Positions 20,507 to 31,154 of a DNA stretch of 64,000 bases are shown here, piece by piece (the stretch's first letter is position 1; each line of letters opens with the position of its first letter). Below the pieces are notes generated by a model. The model made no database searches, had not been told where the DNA came from, and saw nothing but the letters and a program-made list of their open reading frames with translations. Made by a program: the position numbers and the translations under genes. This stretch comes from Caulobacter sp. (GTDB taxonomy: Bacteria; Pseudomonadota; Alphaproteobacteria; Caulobacterales; Caulobacteraceae): contig JAIOXZ010000006.1 of NCBI GenBank assembly GCA_021741355.1, positions 88,305 to 152,304 on the forward strand. Reading direction: 5' to 3'.

Positions 20507-20739
20507 TCGGCCGCGACTTGCGACCAGACAACCGGCTCCCCGGTGCGCGCCGCCGCGTAGTTCAGGGCGGCGGGAATGTCCTCGGCCTCAAGGTCGGGAT
20601 AGTCCTCGAGGATTTCCTGGACCGTCGCGCCGTTGGCTAGCAGTTCCAGAAGATCGCGAACCGGAAAGCGCAGTCCGCGGATGCAGGGCTTGCCACCCAG
20701 CTTTTCCGGTTCGGCGGTGATGCGGTCGGCGATCTGCAT
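20503..20739 (-). CDS. DUF433 antitoxin
   Basis: A 78-residue protein with the DUF433 pattern: RITAEPEKLGGKPCIRGLRF, then VRDLLELLANGATVQEILED and YPDLEAEDIPAALNYAA. It is a small helix-turn-helix-like fold usually encoded just upstream of a DUF5615 or PIN toxin, as here. The ATG at 20739 is chosen because the family begins at this point; the longer frame overlaps nuoF. Confidence 0.87.
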   Translation of the reverse strand: MQIADRITAEPEKLGGKPCIRGLRFPVRDLLELLANGATVQEILEDYPDLEAEDIPAALNYAAARTGEPVVWSQVAAE

Positions 20740-20801
20740 GAGTTGCAGTCTATCACAAGCGGCGGCGGCGCCCAATCGGTGACGATCCGGAGCGCACCCC
20801 C

Positions 20802-22121
<1,320 letters not shown>

Positions 22122-22127
22122 GGTTCT

Positions 22128-22400
22128 CTAGGCTTTCGGATCGAAGGGATTGGCGCGGCGCCACGCGGTGCGGCGCCAGATGACATAGATGAAGAAGACC
22201 CAGCCCATCATGATCAGGCCGTAGCCGACCTGGATCGCCAGGTGGGACCAGTCGGGCGTCCACCAGGACGGCGCCACGAGCCCGAAGCCCGCGAGGATCA
22301 GGAAGAAGCCGACCAGCCGCTCACGCCGATAGAGACCGCGCAGGGTGTCGATGTAGGCGATGCGTTTCGCATTGAGTTCAGCTTCACCGGTGTCGCTCAC
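22128..22400 (-). CDS. Small membrane protein in the nuo cluster (90 aa)
   Basis: A 90-residue protein with two predicted transmembrane helices, one around LVGFFLILAGFGLVAPSWW and one around LIMMGWVFFIYVIWRR, and a basic, proline-ending tail. It does not match a known complex I subunit that I can name. It starts four bases inside the previous gene and ends six bases before nuoF, so it is co-transcribed and probably co-translated with the complex I genes. Confidence 0.8.
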   Translation of the reverse strand: MSDTGEAELNAKRIAYIDTLRGLYRRERLVGFFLILAGFGLVAPSWWTPDWSHLAIQVGYGLIMMGWVFFIYVIWRRTAWRRANPFDPKA

Positions 22401-22633
22401 TGGACGATGTCCCTTGAGCGGGGCGACGGGTCGATACCGGCCGCCCGCGCCTTCGCGAACTGCAGGATAACCGCGACCATCGGGATGACGCCGACAAACA
22501 CCGCCGCGACGAAGAACAGCACGTTCTCCAGCTCAAGAACCGCATAGACTCCCACCGCGATGCACAGCGTCTCCCAGACCCATGCGATCTGGAAGGGACG
22601 GTGCCTGAACAGGGTGGGAAAGTCGATTTTCAA
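22397..22633 (-). CDS. Small membrane protein in the nuo cluster (78 aa)
   Basis: A 78-residue protein with two hydrophobic helices (WVWETLCIAVGVYAVLEL and NVLFFVAAVFVGVIPMVAVI) and a polar, basic C-terminus. Its ATG overlaps the nuoE stop by four bases and its stop overlaps the next small gene, indicating tight coupling. No family is recognised. Confidence 0.78.
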   Translation of the reverse strand: MKIDFPTLFRHRPFQIAWVWETLCIAVGVYAVLELENVLFFVAAVFVGVIPMVAVILQFAKARAAGIDPSPRSRDIVQ

Positions 22634-23313
22634 GCCGCCGGTTCCTTGCTGGCCTTCTTCGGCTTTTCAGGAAGGTTGGGGATCTTGATCTTCTTCGCCG
22701 CCGAGCCGTCGTAGAGCTTGGGGTCGAGCAGGGTCTGGATCTTGCCGTGCGGCTCCGAGGCGCCGCGGCCGATGCGCGAGCCGGGCTTCGGCTTCTTGCC
22801 CGCCGCGAACTCGTCCAGGATCGTCGCCAGGCTCTCGGGCGTCAGGTCCTCGAAATAGTAGTCGTTGATCGCGGCCATCGGGGCGTTGGAACAGGCGCCC
22901 AGGCACTCGACCTCTTCCCAGCTGAACTTGCCGTCGGCTGAGACGTGGTTCTTCGGGCCGATCTTTTCGTACAGCACCGTCTTCAGATCGTTGGCGCCGC
23001 AGAGCATGCAGGGCGTGGTGCCACACAGCTGGACAAAGGCAACCTTGCCAACGGGTTCCAGCTGGAACATCGTGTAGAAGGTCGCGACTTCCAGCACCCG
23101 GATCACCGGCATGCCGAGCAGCTCGGCGGTCACGCGGATGGCGGGCTCGGAGACCCAGCCCTCCTGCTTCTGGATCAGCCACAGGATCGGCAGCACCGCC
23201 GACTGTTTGCGCTCAGGCGGGTATTTGGCGATCCACCACCGAGCCGTCTTCAGCGTGTCGGCGCTGAAGGCGAAGCTGGCGGGTTGGTCTTTCGCGAGAC
23301 GACGAACGCTCAC
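22630..23313 (-). CDS. nuoE: NADH-quinone oxidoreductase subunit E
   Basis: A 227-residue thioredoxin-like subunit that carries the [2Fe-2S] cluster N1a. The four ligands are in [10 protein letters not shown] (C-x4-C) and [10 protein letters not shown] (C-x3-C). It has a C-terminal extension of about 50 residues rich in Lys and Pro beyond the core, as in other alphaproteobacteria. It overlaps nuoD and the following small gene by four bases each. Confidence 0.95.
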   Translation of the reverse strand: MSVRRLAKDQPASFAFSADTLKTARWWIAKYPPERKQSAVLPILWLIQKQEGWVSEPAIRVTAELLGMPVIRVLEVATFYTMFQLEPVGKVAFVQLCGTTPCMLCGANDLKTVLYEKIGPKNHVSADGKFSWEEVECLGACSNAPMAAINDYYFEDLTPESLATILDEFAAGKKPKPGSRIGRGASEPHGKIQTLLDPKLYDGSAAKKIKIPNLPEKPKKASKEPAA

Positions 23314-24524
23314 CGGTCAATTTCTCCGAAGACGATATCCAGCGAGCCCAGAATGGCGCTCACATCCGCCAGCATGTGGCCGCGGTTGATGAAGTCCATC
23401 GCCGCCAGATGCGGGAAGCCGGGCGCGCGAATCTTGCAGCGGTAGGGCTTGTTCGACCCGTCGCTGACCAGGAACACGCCGAACTCGCCCTTGGGCGCCT
23501 CGACGCAGGCGTAGACCTCGCCTTCCGGCGTGCGGAAGCCCTCGGTGTAGAGCTTGAAGTGATGGATCAGCGCTTCCATCGACGACTTCATCTCCGCGCG
23601 GCGCGGCGGGACGACCTTGTTGTCCAGGGTCATCACCGGGCCCGGCGTCTTGCGCAGCATGGCGCAGGCCTGGCGGATGATCTTCGTCGACTCGCGCATC
23701 TCCTGCATACGGCAGAGGTAGCGGTCGTAGCAGTCGCCGTTGACGCCCAGCGGGATGTTGAACTCGAAGTCGTTGTAGTTCTCGTACGGCTGGTTGCGGC
23801 GCAGATCCCAGGCGATGCCCGAGCCGCGGACCATGACGCCCGAGAAGCTCCGCTCGATGGCGAGTTCCCTGGTCACCACGCCGATGTCGACGTTGCGCTG
23901 CTTGAAGATGCGGTTGCCGGTCAGCAGAGTCTCGAGGTCGTTGCACATCTTCGGGAAGGCGACCGCCCAGCGGTCGATGTCCTCGATCAGCGCCTCGGAC
24001 AGGTCCTGGTGGACGCCGCCCGGACGGAAGTAGTTGGCGTGCAGACGAGCGCCGCAGGCGCGCTCGTAGAAGATCATCAGCTTCTCGCGTTCCTCGAAGC
24101 CCCAGACCGGCGGCGTCAGGGCGCCCACGTCCATGGCCTGCGTGGTCACGTTCATCAGGTGGTTCAGAATGCGGCCGATCTCGCAGAAGAGTACGCGGAT
24201 GATCTGGCCGCGGATCGGGACCTCGATGCCCAGCAGCTTCTCGATGGCCAGGCAGAAGGCGTGCTCCTGGTTCATCGGCGCGACGTAGTCGAGGCGGTCG
24301 AAGTAGGGGATGTTCTGGAGGTAGGTGCGGGCCTCCATCAGCTTCTCGGTGCCGCGATGCAGCAGGCCGATGTGCGGATCGACCCGCTCCACCACTTCGC
24401 CGTCCAGTTCCAGCACCAGGCGCAGCACACCGTGCGCGGCCGGGTGCTGCGGGCCGAAGTTGATGTTGAACTTGCGGACGGGGGTTTCCGGGATCGCCGG
24501 AACGGTCGAGGCGTCGTCGGCCAT
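23310..24524 (-). CDS. nuoD: NADH-quinone oxidoreductase subunit D
   Basis: A 404-residue subunit of the complex I quinone module. The conserved opening is [20 protein letters not shown], with [14 protein letters not shown] and the quinone-site tyrosine region further on. The C-terminus ends in DIVFGEIDR, the usual end. The ATG at 24524 is used as it lies two bases after nuoC; the longer frame overlaps nuoC. Confidence 0.96.
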   Translation of the reverse strand: MADDASTVPAIPETPVRKFNINFGPQHPAAHGVLRLVLELDGEVVERVDPHIGLLHRGTEKLMEARTYLQNIPYFDRLDYVAPMNQEHAFCLAIEKLLGIEVPIRGQIIRVLFCEIGRILNHLMNVTTQAMDVGALTPPVWGFEEREKLMIFYERACGARLHANYFRPGGVHQDLSEALIEDIDRWAVAFPKMCNDLETLLTGNRIFKQRNVDIGVVTRELAIERSFSGVMVRGSGIAWDLRRNQPYENYNDFEFNIPLGVNGDCYDRYLCRMQEMRESTKIIRQACAMLRKTPGPVMTLDNKVVPPRRAEMKSSMEALIHHFKLYTEGFRTPEGEVYACVEAPKGEFGVFLVSDGSNKPYRCKIRAPGFPHLAAMDFINRGHMLADVSAILGSLDIVFGEIDR

Positions 24525-24526
24525 GA

Positions 24527-25126
24527 TCAGCTCCCCGCCTTGTCGTCGCCCGGCAGGGCGTAGTTGGCGCCCTCCCACGGCGAGGTGAAATCGAACTGCC
24601 GGAACTCGGCGATCTTCACCGGCTCGTAGACCACCCGCTTCAGCTCGTCGTCATAGCGAACCTCGACGTAGCCGGTCATCGGGAAATCCTTCCGCAGCGG
24701 ATGACCGTGGAAGCCGTAATCGGTCAGCAGCCGGCGCAGGTCCGGGTGGCCGCTGAAGAAGATGCCGTACATGTCGAACGCCTCGCGCTCGAACCAGTTG
24801 GCCGCCGGAAACAGGTCCGCGACGCTGGCCACGGCGGTGTCCTCGTCGGTCTGCACCTTCAGCCGGATGCGGTGGTTCTTCACCAGCGACAGCAGGTGAT
24901 AGACCACGTCGAACCGCAGCGGGCGCTCGGGATAGTCGACACCGCACAGATCGATCAGCTGGTGGAACCGGCAATCGGGATGGTCGCGCAGGAAGGTCAG
25001 CGCATCGACCACCCGGCCGGCCGGGCCGGTCACGGTCAGCTCGCCGAACGCGACGCTGAAGGTGGTGATCGCGCCGGCGGCGTTGGCGACGATGGCCTGG
25101 CCGAGGGCTTCGAGGTCCGTGCTCAT
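24527..25126 (-). CDS. nuoC: NADH-quinone oxidoreductase subunit C
   Basis: A 199-residue, 30-kDa-type subunit. It contains the family signature [19 protein letters not shown] followed by [20 protein letters not shown]. It is separate from NuoD, not fused as in E. coli. Four bases overlap nuoB. Confidence 0.96.
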   Translation of the reverse strand: MSTDLEALGQAIVANAAGAITTFSVAFGELTVTGPAGRVVDALTFLRDHPDCRFHQLIDLCGVDYPERPLRFDVVYHLLSLVKNHRIRLKVQTDEDTAVASVADLFPAANWFEREAFDMYGIFFSGHPDLRRLLTDYGFHGHPLRKDFPMTGYVEVRYDDELKRVVYEPVKIAEFRQFDFTSPWEGANYALPGDDKAGS

Positions 25127-25695
25127 CGCTCGATGGTCCCCGTCCGGCGGATCTTCTTCTGCAGCTGCAGCACGCCGTAGACCAGCGCCTCGGCGGTCGG
25201 GGGGCAGCCGGGGATGTAGATGTCCACCGGCACGATCCGGTCGCAGCCGCGCACGACGCTGTAGCTGTAATAGTAGTAGCCGCCGCCGTTGGCGCAGCTG
25301 CCCATGCTGATGACGTAGCGTGGCTCGGGCATCTGGTCGTAGACCTTGCGGAGCGCCGGAGCCATCTTGTTGGTCAGGGTGCCGGCGACGATCATCACGT
25401 CGCTCTGGCGCGGGCTGGCGCGCGGCGCGAAGCCGTAGCGCTCCAGGTCATAGCGCGGCATCGAGGCCTGCATCATCTCGAGCGCGCAGCAGGCGAGCCC
25501 GAAGGTCATCCACATCAGCGAACCGGTGCGCGCCCAGGTGATCAGGTCGTCGGCCGCGGCCGTGACAAAGCCCTTGTCGGCCAGCTGCTGGCTGACGCCG
25601 TCGAAATAGGGGTCATGGAGCCTGGCGTCGTAGCCCTCAACGACCGTGCGGCCGCCGGAGAGCGCCGGAACGCCGGCCGGAACGATCACTCCCAT
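25123..25695 (-). CDS. nuoB: NADH-quinone oxidoreductase subunit B
   Basis: A 190-residue subunit that carries cluster N2, the last iron-sulfur centre before quinone. The cysteines are in [11 protein letters not shown] (tandem pair), [10 protein letters not shown] and [11 protein letters not shown]. The ATG at 25695 overlaps nuoA by ten bases; the longer open frame is a shadow of nuoA. Confidence 0.95.
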   Translation of the reverse strand: MGVIVPAGVPALSGGRTVVEGYDARLHDPYFDGVSQQLADKGFVTAAADDLITWARTGSLMWMTFGLACCALEMMQASMPRYDLERYGFAPRASPRQSDVMIVAGTLTNKMAPALRKVYDQMPEPRYVISMGSCANGGGYYYYSYSVVRGCDRIVPVDIYIPGCPPTAEALVYGVLQLQKKIRRTGTIER

Positions 25696-26063
25696 TCCAG
25701 GGCTCCCTTTTTCCATTCGTAGATGAAGCCCACCGTCAGCACGCCGAGGAAGCCCATCATCGACCAGAAGGCGAACACCGTCTGGTCGTGGGGAAGCTTC
25801 ATCAGGCTCACGGCCCAGGGAAACAGGAACGCCACTTCCAGGTCGAAGATGATGAACAGGATCGAGACCAGGTAGAACCGGACGTCGAACTTCATCCGCG
25901 CATCGTCGAACGCGTTGAACCCGCACTCGTAGGCCGAGAGCTTTTCAGGGTCCGGCGCGGACGGCGCGGCGACAAGGGCGGCGACGATGAAGATCACGCC
26001 GAGGGCCGCCGCGATCCCGAGGAAGATCACGATCGGCAGATACTGGAGGAGAAAGGCGTTCAT
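25686..26063 (-). CDS. nuoA: NADH-quinone oxidoreductase subunit A
   Basis: A 125-residue subunit with three transmembrane helices. The conserved loop reads [20 protein letters not shown], which includes the cysteine that marks the active/deactive region in related enzymes. It is the first gene of the cluster, so the promoter should lie in the 150 bases between it and the divergent transporter gene. Confidence 0.96.
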   Translation of the reverse strand: MNAFLLQYLPIVIFLGIAAALGVIFIVAALVAAPSAPDPEKLSAYECGFNAFDDARMKFDVRFYLVSILFIIFDLEVAFLFPWAVSLMKLPHDQTVFAFWSMMGFLGVLTVGFIYEWKKGALEWE

Positions 26064-26214
26064 GGGGGTCCCGCAAAGGAGTCGCGGCCCTTCTAGCCCA
26101 TGGCCGTGAGGGGTTCAAACGCCGTGTTGCCATGACGTCGGCTGTTTCGCGATGCCGCCGGGACACCCGGTGACGCCTGATGCGTAACGCCGGTCTTGCG
26201 GGAGGCCCTGCACC

Positions 26215-27780
26215 GTGCAGACTTCCGCCATGACGGACACCGCCCCGCCGAAAAAGTCGTTCACCCTCCGCGTCCTTGACGCCGTCGAGCGCTTCGGCGA
26301 CCGGCTGCCGGACCCGGTGTTCATCTTTCTCTGGCTGATCGGCGGCGTGATCCTCGCCAGCGTGATCTGTTCGGCCCTCGGCGTCAGCGCGACCAATCCG
26401 GTGACGAAGGAGGTCCTGGTCGTCCAGAGTCTGCTGGCGCCCGGCAACGTCCGCACCCTGCTGACGGAGATGGCCAAGACCTTCACCAGCTTTGCGCCGC
26501 TCGGTCTGGTGCTGCTGGTGATGCTGGGCGCCGGGGTCGCCGAACGGGTCGGCCTGCTGTCCGCCGCCATCGCCGGCCTGGTGAAAGCCAGCCCGAAGGC
26601 GATCCTGACGCCGATGGTGCTCCTGATCGGCCTGCTGTCGAATCACGCGGCCGATTCGGGGATCGTCGTGCTGCCGCCGCTGGCCGCCGTGGTGTTCGCC
26701 GCCGCTGGACGCCATCCGATCGCCGGCCTTGCGTGCGCCTACGCCGCGACCATCGCCTCGTTCGCGGGAAACCCCCTGCCCGGTCAGTTCGACGCGCTGA
26801 TCCTCGGTTTCACCGAGCCGGCCGCGCGCCTGCTGGACCCGACCTGGACCGCCAACCTGGCCGGCAACTGGTATTTCACCGCCACCGGCGCGGTGGTCTT
26901 CACCCTGGTCGGCTGGTGGGTCACCGAAAAGGTCGTCGAGCCGCGCCTCGGACCTTGGACTCCCCTCGCCGCGCCGACCCCGGCAAGCGATATCGGAGAC
27001 ACGCCCGCCGCGCCGAAGGGCGCGCTGATGCTGGCCGGGCTGACCGCGCTGGCCGTGGTGGCCCTGTGGGCCGCCCTGGTGCTGGTCCCCGGCGGCCCGC
27101 TGCGGGACGCGGACGCGACCGGGCCGGCGCAATGGACGCCGTTCTTCCGCTCGCTCGTCTCGGGGTTCTTCCTGATCTTCCTGTTCAGCGGCTGCGTCTA
27201 CGGCCTCCGCTCCGGGGCGATCCGCAAGGACGCGGACGTCGTGCGGCTGATGTCCGAGTCGATCGCAGCCATGGCGCCCTACATCGTACTGGCCTTCGTC
27301 GCCTCGCACTTCATCGCCATGTTCAACTGGTCGAATCTCGGCGCCATCACGGCGATCAACGGGGCGGACGCGCTGCGCAAGTCAGGCCTGCCGCTGGCCT
27401 TCATCCTGCTGGGCGTGACCCTGCTCGGCGCCACGCTGGACATGTTCATCTCATCGGCCTCGGCCAAGTGGGCGGCGCTGGGGCCAGTGCTGGTGCCGAT
27501 GCTGATGCTGCTCGGCGTCAGCCCGGAGATGACCACCGCGGCTTACCGGATGGGCGATTCGAGCCTGGTCATCGCCTCGCCGATGACGCCCTACTTCATC
27601 CTCGTACTGGGCTTCGCCAGGCGCTGGGCGCCCGGCATGGGGGTCGGCGGCCTGCTCTCGACCCTGCTGCCGTTCGCCCTGGCCTTTTTCGCTGCAGGGG
27701 TCGTCGTGACGGGTCTCTGGGCGGCCTTCGCCCTGGCGACCGGGCCCGCGGCGCCGTTTCACTACCTGATCCCCGCCTGA
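26215..27780 (+). CDS. AbgT family transporter
   Basis: A 521-residue membrane protein of the AbgT family (p-aminobenzoyl-glutamate import or sulfonamide/antimetabolite export). It has about a dozen transmembrane segments. Family landmarks are LPDPVFIFLWLIGGVILAS near the N-terminus, SNHAADSGIVVLPPLAA, and GDSSLVIASPMTPYFIL near the end. The GTG at 26215 has GGAGG at nine-base spacing; the ATG at 26230 (MTDTAPPKK) is 24 bases from it and is less likely. Substrate unknown. It is divergent from nuoA. Confidence 0.87.
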   Translation: MQTSAMTDTAPPKKSFTLRVLDAVERFGDRLPDPVFIFLWLIGGVILASVICSALGVSATNPVTKEVLVVQSLLAPGNVRTLLTEMAKTFTSFAPLGLVLLVMLGAGVAERVGLLSAAIAGLVKASPKAILTPMVLLIGLLSNHAADSGIVVLPPLAAVVFAAAGRHPIAGLACAYAATIASFAGNPLPGQFDALILGFTEPAARLLDPTWTANLAGNWYFTATGAVVFTLVGWWVTEKVVEPRLGPWTPLAAPTPASDIGDTPAAPKGALMLAGLTALAVVALWAALVLVPGGPLRDADATGPAQWTPFFRSLVSGFFLIFLFSGCVYGLRSGAIRKDADVVRLMSESIAAMAPYIVLAFVASHFIAMFNWSNLGAITAINGADALRKSGLPLAFILLGVTLLGATLDMFISSASAKWAALGPVLVPMLMLLGVSPEMTTAAYRMGDSSLVIASPMTPYFILVLGFARRWAPGMGVGGLLSTLLPFALAFFAAGVVVTGLWAAFALATGPAAPFHYLIPA

Positions 27781-27784
27781 CCGG

Positions 27785-27813
27785 TTGACAGGCCGGGGGG
27801 ACACACCTATCAG
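27785..27813 (+). promoter_or_regulatory. Sigma-70-type promoter for tRNA-Asp
   Basis: A perfect -35 box TTGACA (27785-27790), a 17-base spacer and a -10-like TATCAG (27808-27813), with transcription expected about 30 bases before the tRNA. This is inferred from sequence match only. Confidence 0.6.
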
Positions 27814-27842
27814 ACGCCCCTCGCCGCGAGGCGGGCATCTTA

Positions 27843-27919
<77 letters not shown>

Positions 27920-28034
27920 TTCTTCCTGAAAATCGCCAGACCGGACCCGTCGCTCGCGCGTTCCATCGACTATGGACCCCGCAGAACAGGCGACCCATGC
28001 TCGTCGGTCAACGTCATGATTCGATCCTGAACCC

Positions 28035-28538
28035 TTGCTCAAGACCCTCAACACCCGCCTTTACCGAAGTCGCTCCCTGTTCGGGCGGATGCGCGAACGG
28101 CTGCGCGGGGTCGACTGGGTCGCCCATCGCCAGCAATACGCGGCCCTGCCCTGGCGCCAGGGCAAGAATGGCGTCGAGATTCTGATGATCACATCGCGGG
28201 AAACACGCCGCTGGGTGATTCCCAAGGGCTGGCCGATGATCACCCTGGCCGCCCACGATGCGGCGGCCCAGGAGGCGTGGGAGGAGGCCGGGGTCCGCGG
28301 CGAGGTCGACGCCATCCCCGTGGGCGCCTTCCGCTACCGCAAACGCATGAAGTCGGGACCGCCGCAGCGTTGCAGGGTCGATGTCTACCCGCTCGCGGTC
28401 TCGGCGGAAGAAAAGGACTGGCCCGAACGGCGACAGCGCGACCGTCGGTGGATTCCGGCGCTCGAAGCCGCCCGGATGGTCGAAGAGACCGAACTTCGGG
28501 CGATCATCGAGGCCTTCGCCGGATCAAAGGGCGGTTAG
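28035..28538 (+). CDS. NUDIX hydrolase
   Basis: A 167-residue protein with a NUDIX box: the glycine of PKGWPM, followed by AAQEAWEEAGVRGEV, matches GX5EX7REUXEEXGU with the usual changes. It probably hydrolyses a nucleoside-diphosphate-linked substrate or a polyphosphorylated metabolite; which one is not visible. The start is uncertain: TTG at 28035 gives the longest product, ATG at 28089 (MRERLRGVDW) would keep the whole domain. Its stop overlaps the stop of the convergent Arc-like gene by two bases. Confidence 0.85.
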   Translation: MLKTLNTRLYRSRSLFGRMRERLRGVDWVAHRQQYAALPWRQGKNGVEILMITSRETRRWVIPKGWPMITLAAHDAAAQEAWEEAGVRGEVDAIPVGAFRYRKRMKSGPPQRCRVDVYPLAVSAEEKDWPERRQRDRRWIPALEAARMVEETELRAIIEAFAGSKGG

Positions 28539-28711
28539 CGTTCTTCGCCGTCCTTCGGGCGCACCCCGCCGCGCCGGGCCAGCGCCTCCCGCAGAAGCAC
28601 CTCCAGCTGCGCGTTGACGCTGCGCAACTCCGCGGCCGCGAGGCGCTCGACGGCGTCGAGCACCTCGGGCTTTACCCGTAGCAGAAAAGCGCGTTTTCCC
28701 GGACTTGCCAC
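28535..28711 (-). CDS. Arc-like ribbon-helix-helix DNA-binding protein (58 aa)
   Basis: A short gene starting at GTG (28709-28711), four bases after the SPFH stop. The product contains KRAFLLRVKPEVLDAVERLA followed by AELRSVNAQLEVLLREALAR, which is the Arc/MetJ-type ribbon-helix-helix pattern: a basic beta strand, then two helices with an asparagine-centred turn. It is the last gene of the SPFH operon, and a palindrome at the head of that operon could be its operator. Small size is normal for this family. Confidence 0.8.
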   Translation of the reverse strand: MASPGKRAFLLRVKPEVLDAVERLAAAELRSVNAQLEVLLREALARRGGVRPKDGEER

Positions 28712-28714
28712 GCC

Positions 28715-29608
28715 TCACCCGTAGAGGGTGCCGGTGTTGAGCACGGGCTGGGCGTCGCGGTCGCCGCAGAGCACGACGAGCAGGTTCGAGACCATGGTCG
28801 CCTTGCGCTCGTCGTCGAGATGCACCACGCCCCGCTCGCTGAGCTGGTTCAGCGCGCTCTCCACCATGCTGACAGCGCCGATGACGATGGTCCGGCGCGC
28901 GGCCAGCACCGCCTCGGCCTGCTGACGCCGCAGCATGGCGCCGGCGATCTCGGGCGCGTAGGCCAGATGCATCAGATGGGTCTCGTCGATGGCGATGCCG
29001 GCGACGGCGACCCGCGTCTGCAGGTCTTCCTTCAGCTTCTCACCGACGATCTCGGCGTCCGCGCGCAGCGTCGGTTCTTCGTCTTCGGCATGGTCATAGG
29101 CATAGTGCCGCGCCGTCTCGCGAAGAGCAGTCTCGATCTGGATGTTGATGAAGGCCGCATAGTCGTCGACATCGAACAGCGCCTGGGCCGAATCCTCGAC
29201 GCGCCAGACGACGTTTGCGGCGATCTCGATCGGGTTGCCCCGCTTGTCGTTCACCTTGAGCATCTCGCTGGTGACGTTGCGCACCCGCAGGCTGATCTTC
29301 TTGCGGCCGTACCAGGGCAGCACCCAGCGCAGGCCGGTGGTGCGGTCTGTGCCCTTGTAGCTGCCGAACAGGGTGATCGCTGCGCCCTCATTGGGCTGCA
29401 ACGAATAGAAGCCCGCCAGGCCGAGCGAGGCGACGACGATCAGAAAGATGCCGAAGATCCCCACCGCCGCGCCGCCGGGGCTTTCGATCTTGGTCAACAG
29501 CCAGATCCCGACACCGAGCAGCGCCAGCATGGCCAGCAGGATCAGCCCGCCATTGAACCCGCCACCGGGCCGTTCGGCCGTGCGGTTGATGCTTCCATGT
29601 TCGGTCAT
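28715..29608 (-). CDS. SPFH (band 7) domain membrane protein
   Basis: A 297-residue protein with two transmembrane helices near the N-terminus (GGLILLAMLALLGVGIWLL and VGIFGIFLIVVASLGLAGFY), then a SPFH domain (VVWRVEDSAQALFDVDDYAA, TALRETARHYAYD) and a C-terminal helical region with AMLRRQQAEAVLAARR. Prohibitin/stomatin-like proteins scaffold membrane microdomains; the exact role here is unknown. The ATG at 29608 is chosen because it follows GGAGGG at good spacing; the ORF continues upstream to 29632 without a better site. Confidence 0.9.
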   Translation of the reverse strand: MTEHGSINRTAERPGGGFNGGLILLAMLALLGVGIWLLTKIESPGGAAVGIFGIFLIVVASLGLAGFYSLQPNEGAAITLFGSYKGTDRTTGLRWVLPWYGRKKISLRVRNVTSEMLKVNDKRGNPIEIAANVVWRVEDSAQALFDVDDYAAFINIQIETALRETARHYAYDHAEDEEPTLRADAEIVGEKLKEDLQTRVAVAGIAIDETHLMHLAYAPEIAGAMLRRQQAEAVLAARRTIVIGAVSMVESALNQLSERGVVHLDDERKATMVSNLLVVLCGDRDAQPVLNTGTLYG

Positions 29609-29625
29609 CAGTCCCTCCGGAAATA

Positions 29626-29644
29626 ATATCAAAGTGATATCACT
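29626..29644 (-). promoter_or_regulatory. Palindromic operator candidate upstream of the SPFH gene
   Basis: Inverted repeat ATATCA-AAG-TGATAT (29626-29640), overlapping the perfect palindrome TGATATCA (29635-29642) within AGTGATATCACT (29633-29644). It lies 18-36 bases upstream of the start codon, overlapping a possible -10 element. It is a plausible site for the Arc-like protein encoded at the end of the operon. Confidence 0.5.
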
Positions 29645-29712
29645 CTTCGGTGGACTGTCAACATCCTTGCGGACACCGCGCCCGACAGTCTAGGCCAGGA
29701 ACAGGGGGACCC

Positions 29713-30978
29713 ATGGCGCGATTTCTCTTCACTACCTGGGAAGGCGGCGGGCACGTCCAGCCGATGATGCTGGTGGCCCGCGGCCTGCTGGACCGGGGTC
29801 ATCAGGTGCTGCTGCTCAGCGACGCCTGCAACGGGCCTGAAGCCGACATGCTGGGACTGCCGTTCCGCCCCTGGCGGCACGCGCCGTCGCGTCCGGACAA
29901 GACCGCCGCCAGCGATATCCTGCGCGACTGGGAGGCCGACAACCCCGCCGAGGGCATTCAGAACCTCTGCGGCCGCCTGATCGCCGGGCCGGCGGCGCTC
30001 TATGCCCGCGACGTCCTGGAGGCGCTCGACTCCGCGGCGTTCGATGTCGTGGTGAGCCAGGAACTCCTGTTCGGCGCGATGATGGCGGCCGAGGCGGCGA
30101 AGGTTCCACTGGCGCTGTTCTGCGCCAACGTCTGGCCGTTCCCGACCCTGGCCGGCATGCCGCCGTTCGGCGCCGGGATGGCGCCGGCCGCGAGCGACCA
30201 GGACGCCATGCTGCACCAGATGGTCGGCCAGACCACGCGGATGCTGTTCCAGTGCGGCCTGCCGGACCTGAACGCCGCGCGCGAGGGCCTCGGCCTGCCG
30301 CCGCTGGCGGACCTGTTCGACCAGCTTGCCGTCGCCCGCCGCGTGCTGCTGGCCACCAGCCGCAGCTTCGACTTCGCGCCCGAGCCGCTGGCCGAGCCGT
30401 TCGTCTATGTCGGACCCTACGTGGGCGACCCGGTCCAGACGCAGGACTGGGACGCGCCCTGGTCGCCGCACGATGCGCGGCCGCTCGTGGTGGTCACCTC
30501 ATCGGGACTCTATGAAGCGCAGGAGGACCTGCTGCGCCGCTGTATCGAGGCGCTCGGCGACCTGCCAGTTCGGGCGCTGGTGACCCTTGGTCCCGCGCTC
30601 GACCCGAAGGACTTCACGCCGCGCGGCAATGTGAAGGTCGTCGCCAGCGCGCCCCACGGCGCCCTGTTCGGGACGGCGAGCCTGTTCGTCACCCACGGCG
30701 GCCACGGCTCGACGATCCGGCCGCTGATGGCCGGGCTGCCGCTGCTGATCCTGCCGGGTCTGCGCGACCAGCGCGACAACGCCATGCGCGTCACCGCGCG
30801 CGGCGCCGGTCTGATGCTGGAGCGGGACGCGACGCCGGCGAAGATCGCCGCTGCGGTGACGCAGCTGCTCGACGATCCCGCCTACCGCGCAGCGGCTGGC
30901 GCGCTCGGCGCGGCCATCGCCGCCGACATGGGCGCCCGGAACGCCGAGGCGGTGCTTGAGGCGCTGCTTCTGGACTGA
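29713..30978 (+). CDS. GT1-family glycosyltransferase
   Basis: A 421-residue, GT-B fold enzyme of the UDP-glycosyltransferase-like group. The N-terminal domain opens with ARFLFTTWEGGGHVQPMM, and the donor-binding region near the C-terminus reads FVTHGGHGSTIRPLMAGLPL with LRDQRDNAMRV. These match the family that glycosylates small hydrophobic acceptors. The acceptor is unknown. ATG at 29713; the upstream open frame includes repeat-free intergenic sequence but no better start. It is followed by the inverted-repeat element copy 2. Confidence 0.88.
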   Translation: MARFLFTTWEGGGHVQPMMLVARGLLDRGHQVLLLSDACNGPEADMLGLPFRPWRHAPSRPDKTAASDILRDWEADNPAEGIQNLCGRLIAGPAALYARDVLEALDSAAFDVVVSQELLFGAMMAAEAAKVPLALFCANVWPFPTLAGMPPFGAGMAPAASDQDAMLHQMVGQTTRMLFQCGLPDLNAAREGLGLPPLADLFDQLAVARRVLLATSRSFDFAPEPLAEPFVYVGPYVGDPVQTQDWDAPWSPHDARPLVVVTSSGLYEAQEDLLRRCIEALGDLPVRALVTLGPALDPKDFTPRGNVKVVASAPHGALFGTASLFVTHGGHGSTIRPLMAGLPLLILPGLRDQRDNAMRVTARGAGLMLERDATPAKIAAAVTQLLDDPAYRAAAGALGAAIAADMGARNAEAVLEALLLD

Positions 30979-31000
30979 ACGACAGCCATCCCCATTTCGG

Positions 31001-31128
31001 CGTCATGGCCCGACTTGTTCGGGCCACCCAAGAACACCGTGGATGGGTAGGTAGGCTCTGTCAGGTAGCCGCGCTTTGTCGGGCCAGGGACGTGCGCTTG
31101 GGTGGCCCGAACAAGTCGGGCCATGACG
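31001..31128. repeat. Inverted-repeat element, copy 2 of 2
   Basis: The arms 31001-31032 and 31097-31128 are perfect 32-base reverse complements separated by 64 bases; the arm core is CATGGCCCGACTTGTTCGGG. It is the same family as 5282-5410, with compensating changes in both arms, so pairing was preserved while the sequence changed. The spacer contains a further degenerate piece (TGTCGGGCCA). Confidence 0.88.
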
Positions 31129-31154
31129 TGAAATTGGATCGATATTGGTAGGAC

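Noticed and set aside
20503..20739. DUF433 protein as a nuo assembly factor.
   Set aside because: It pairs by overlap with a DUF5615 toxin-like gene, which is the known context of the family.
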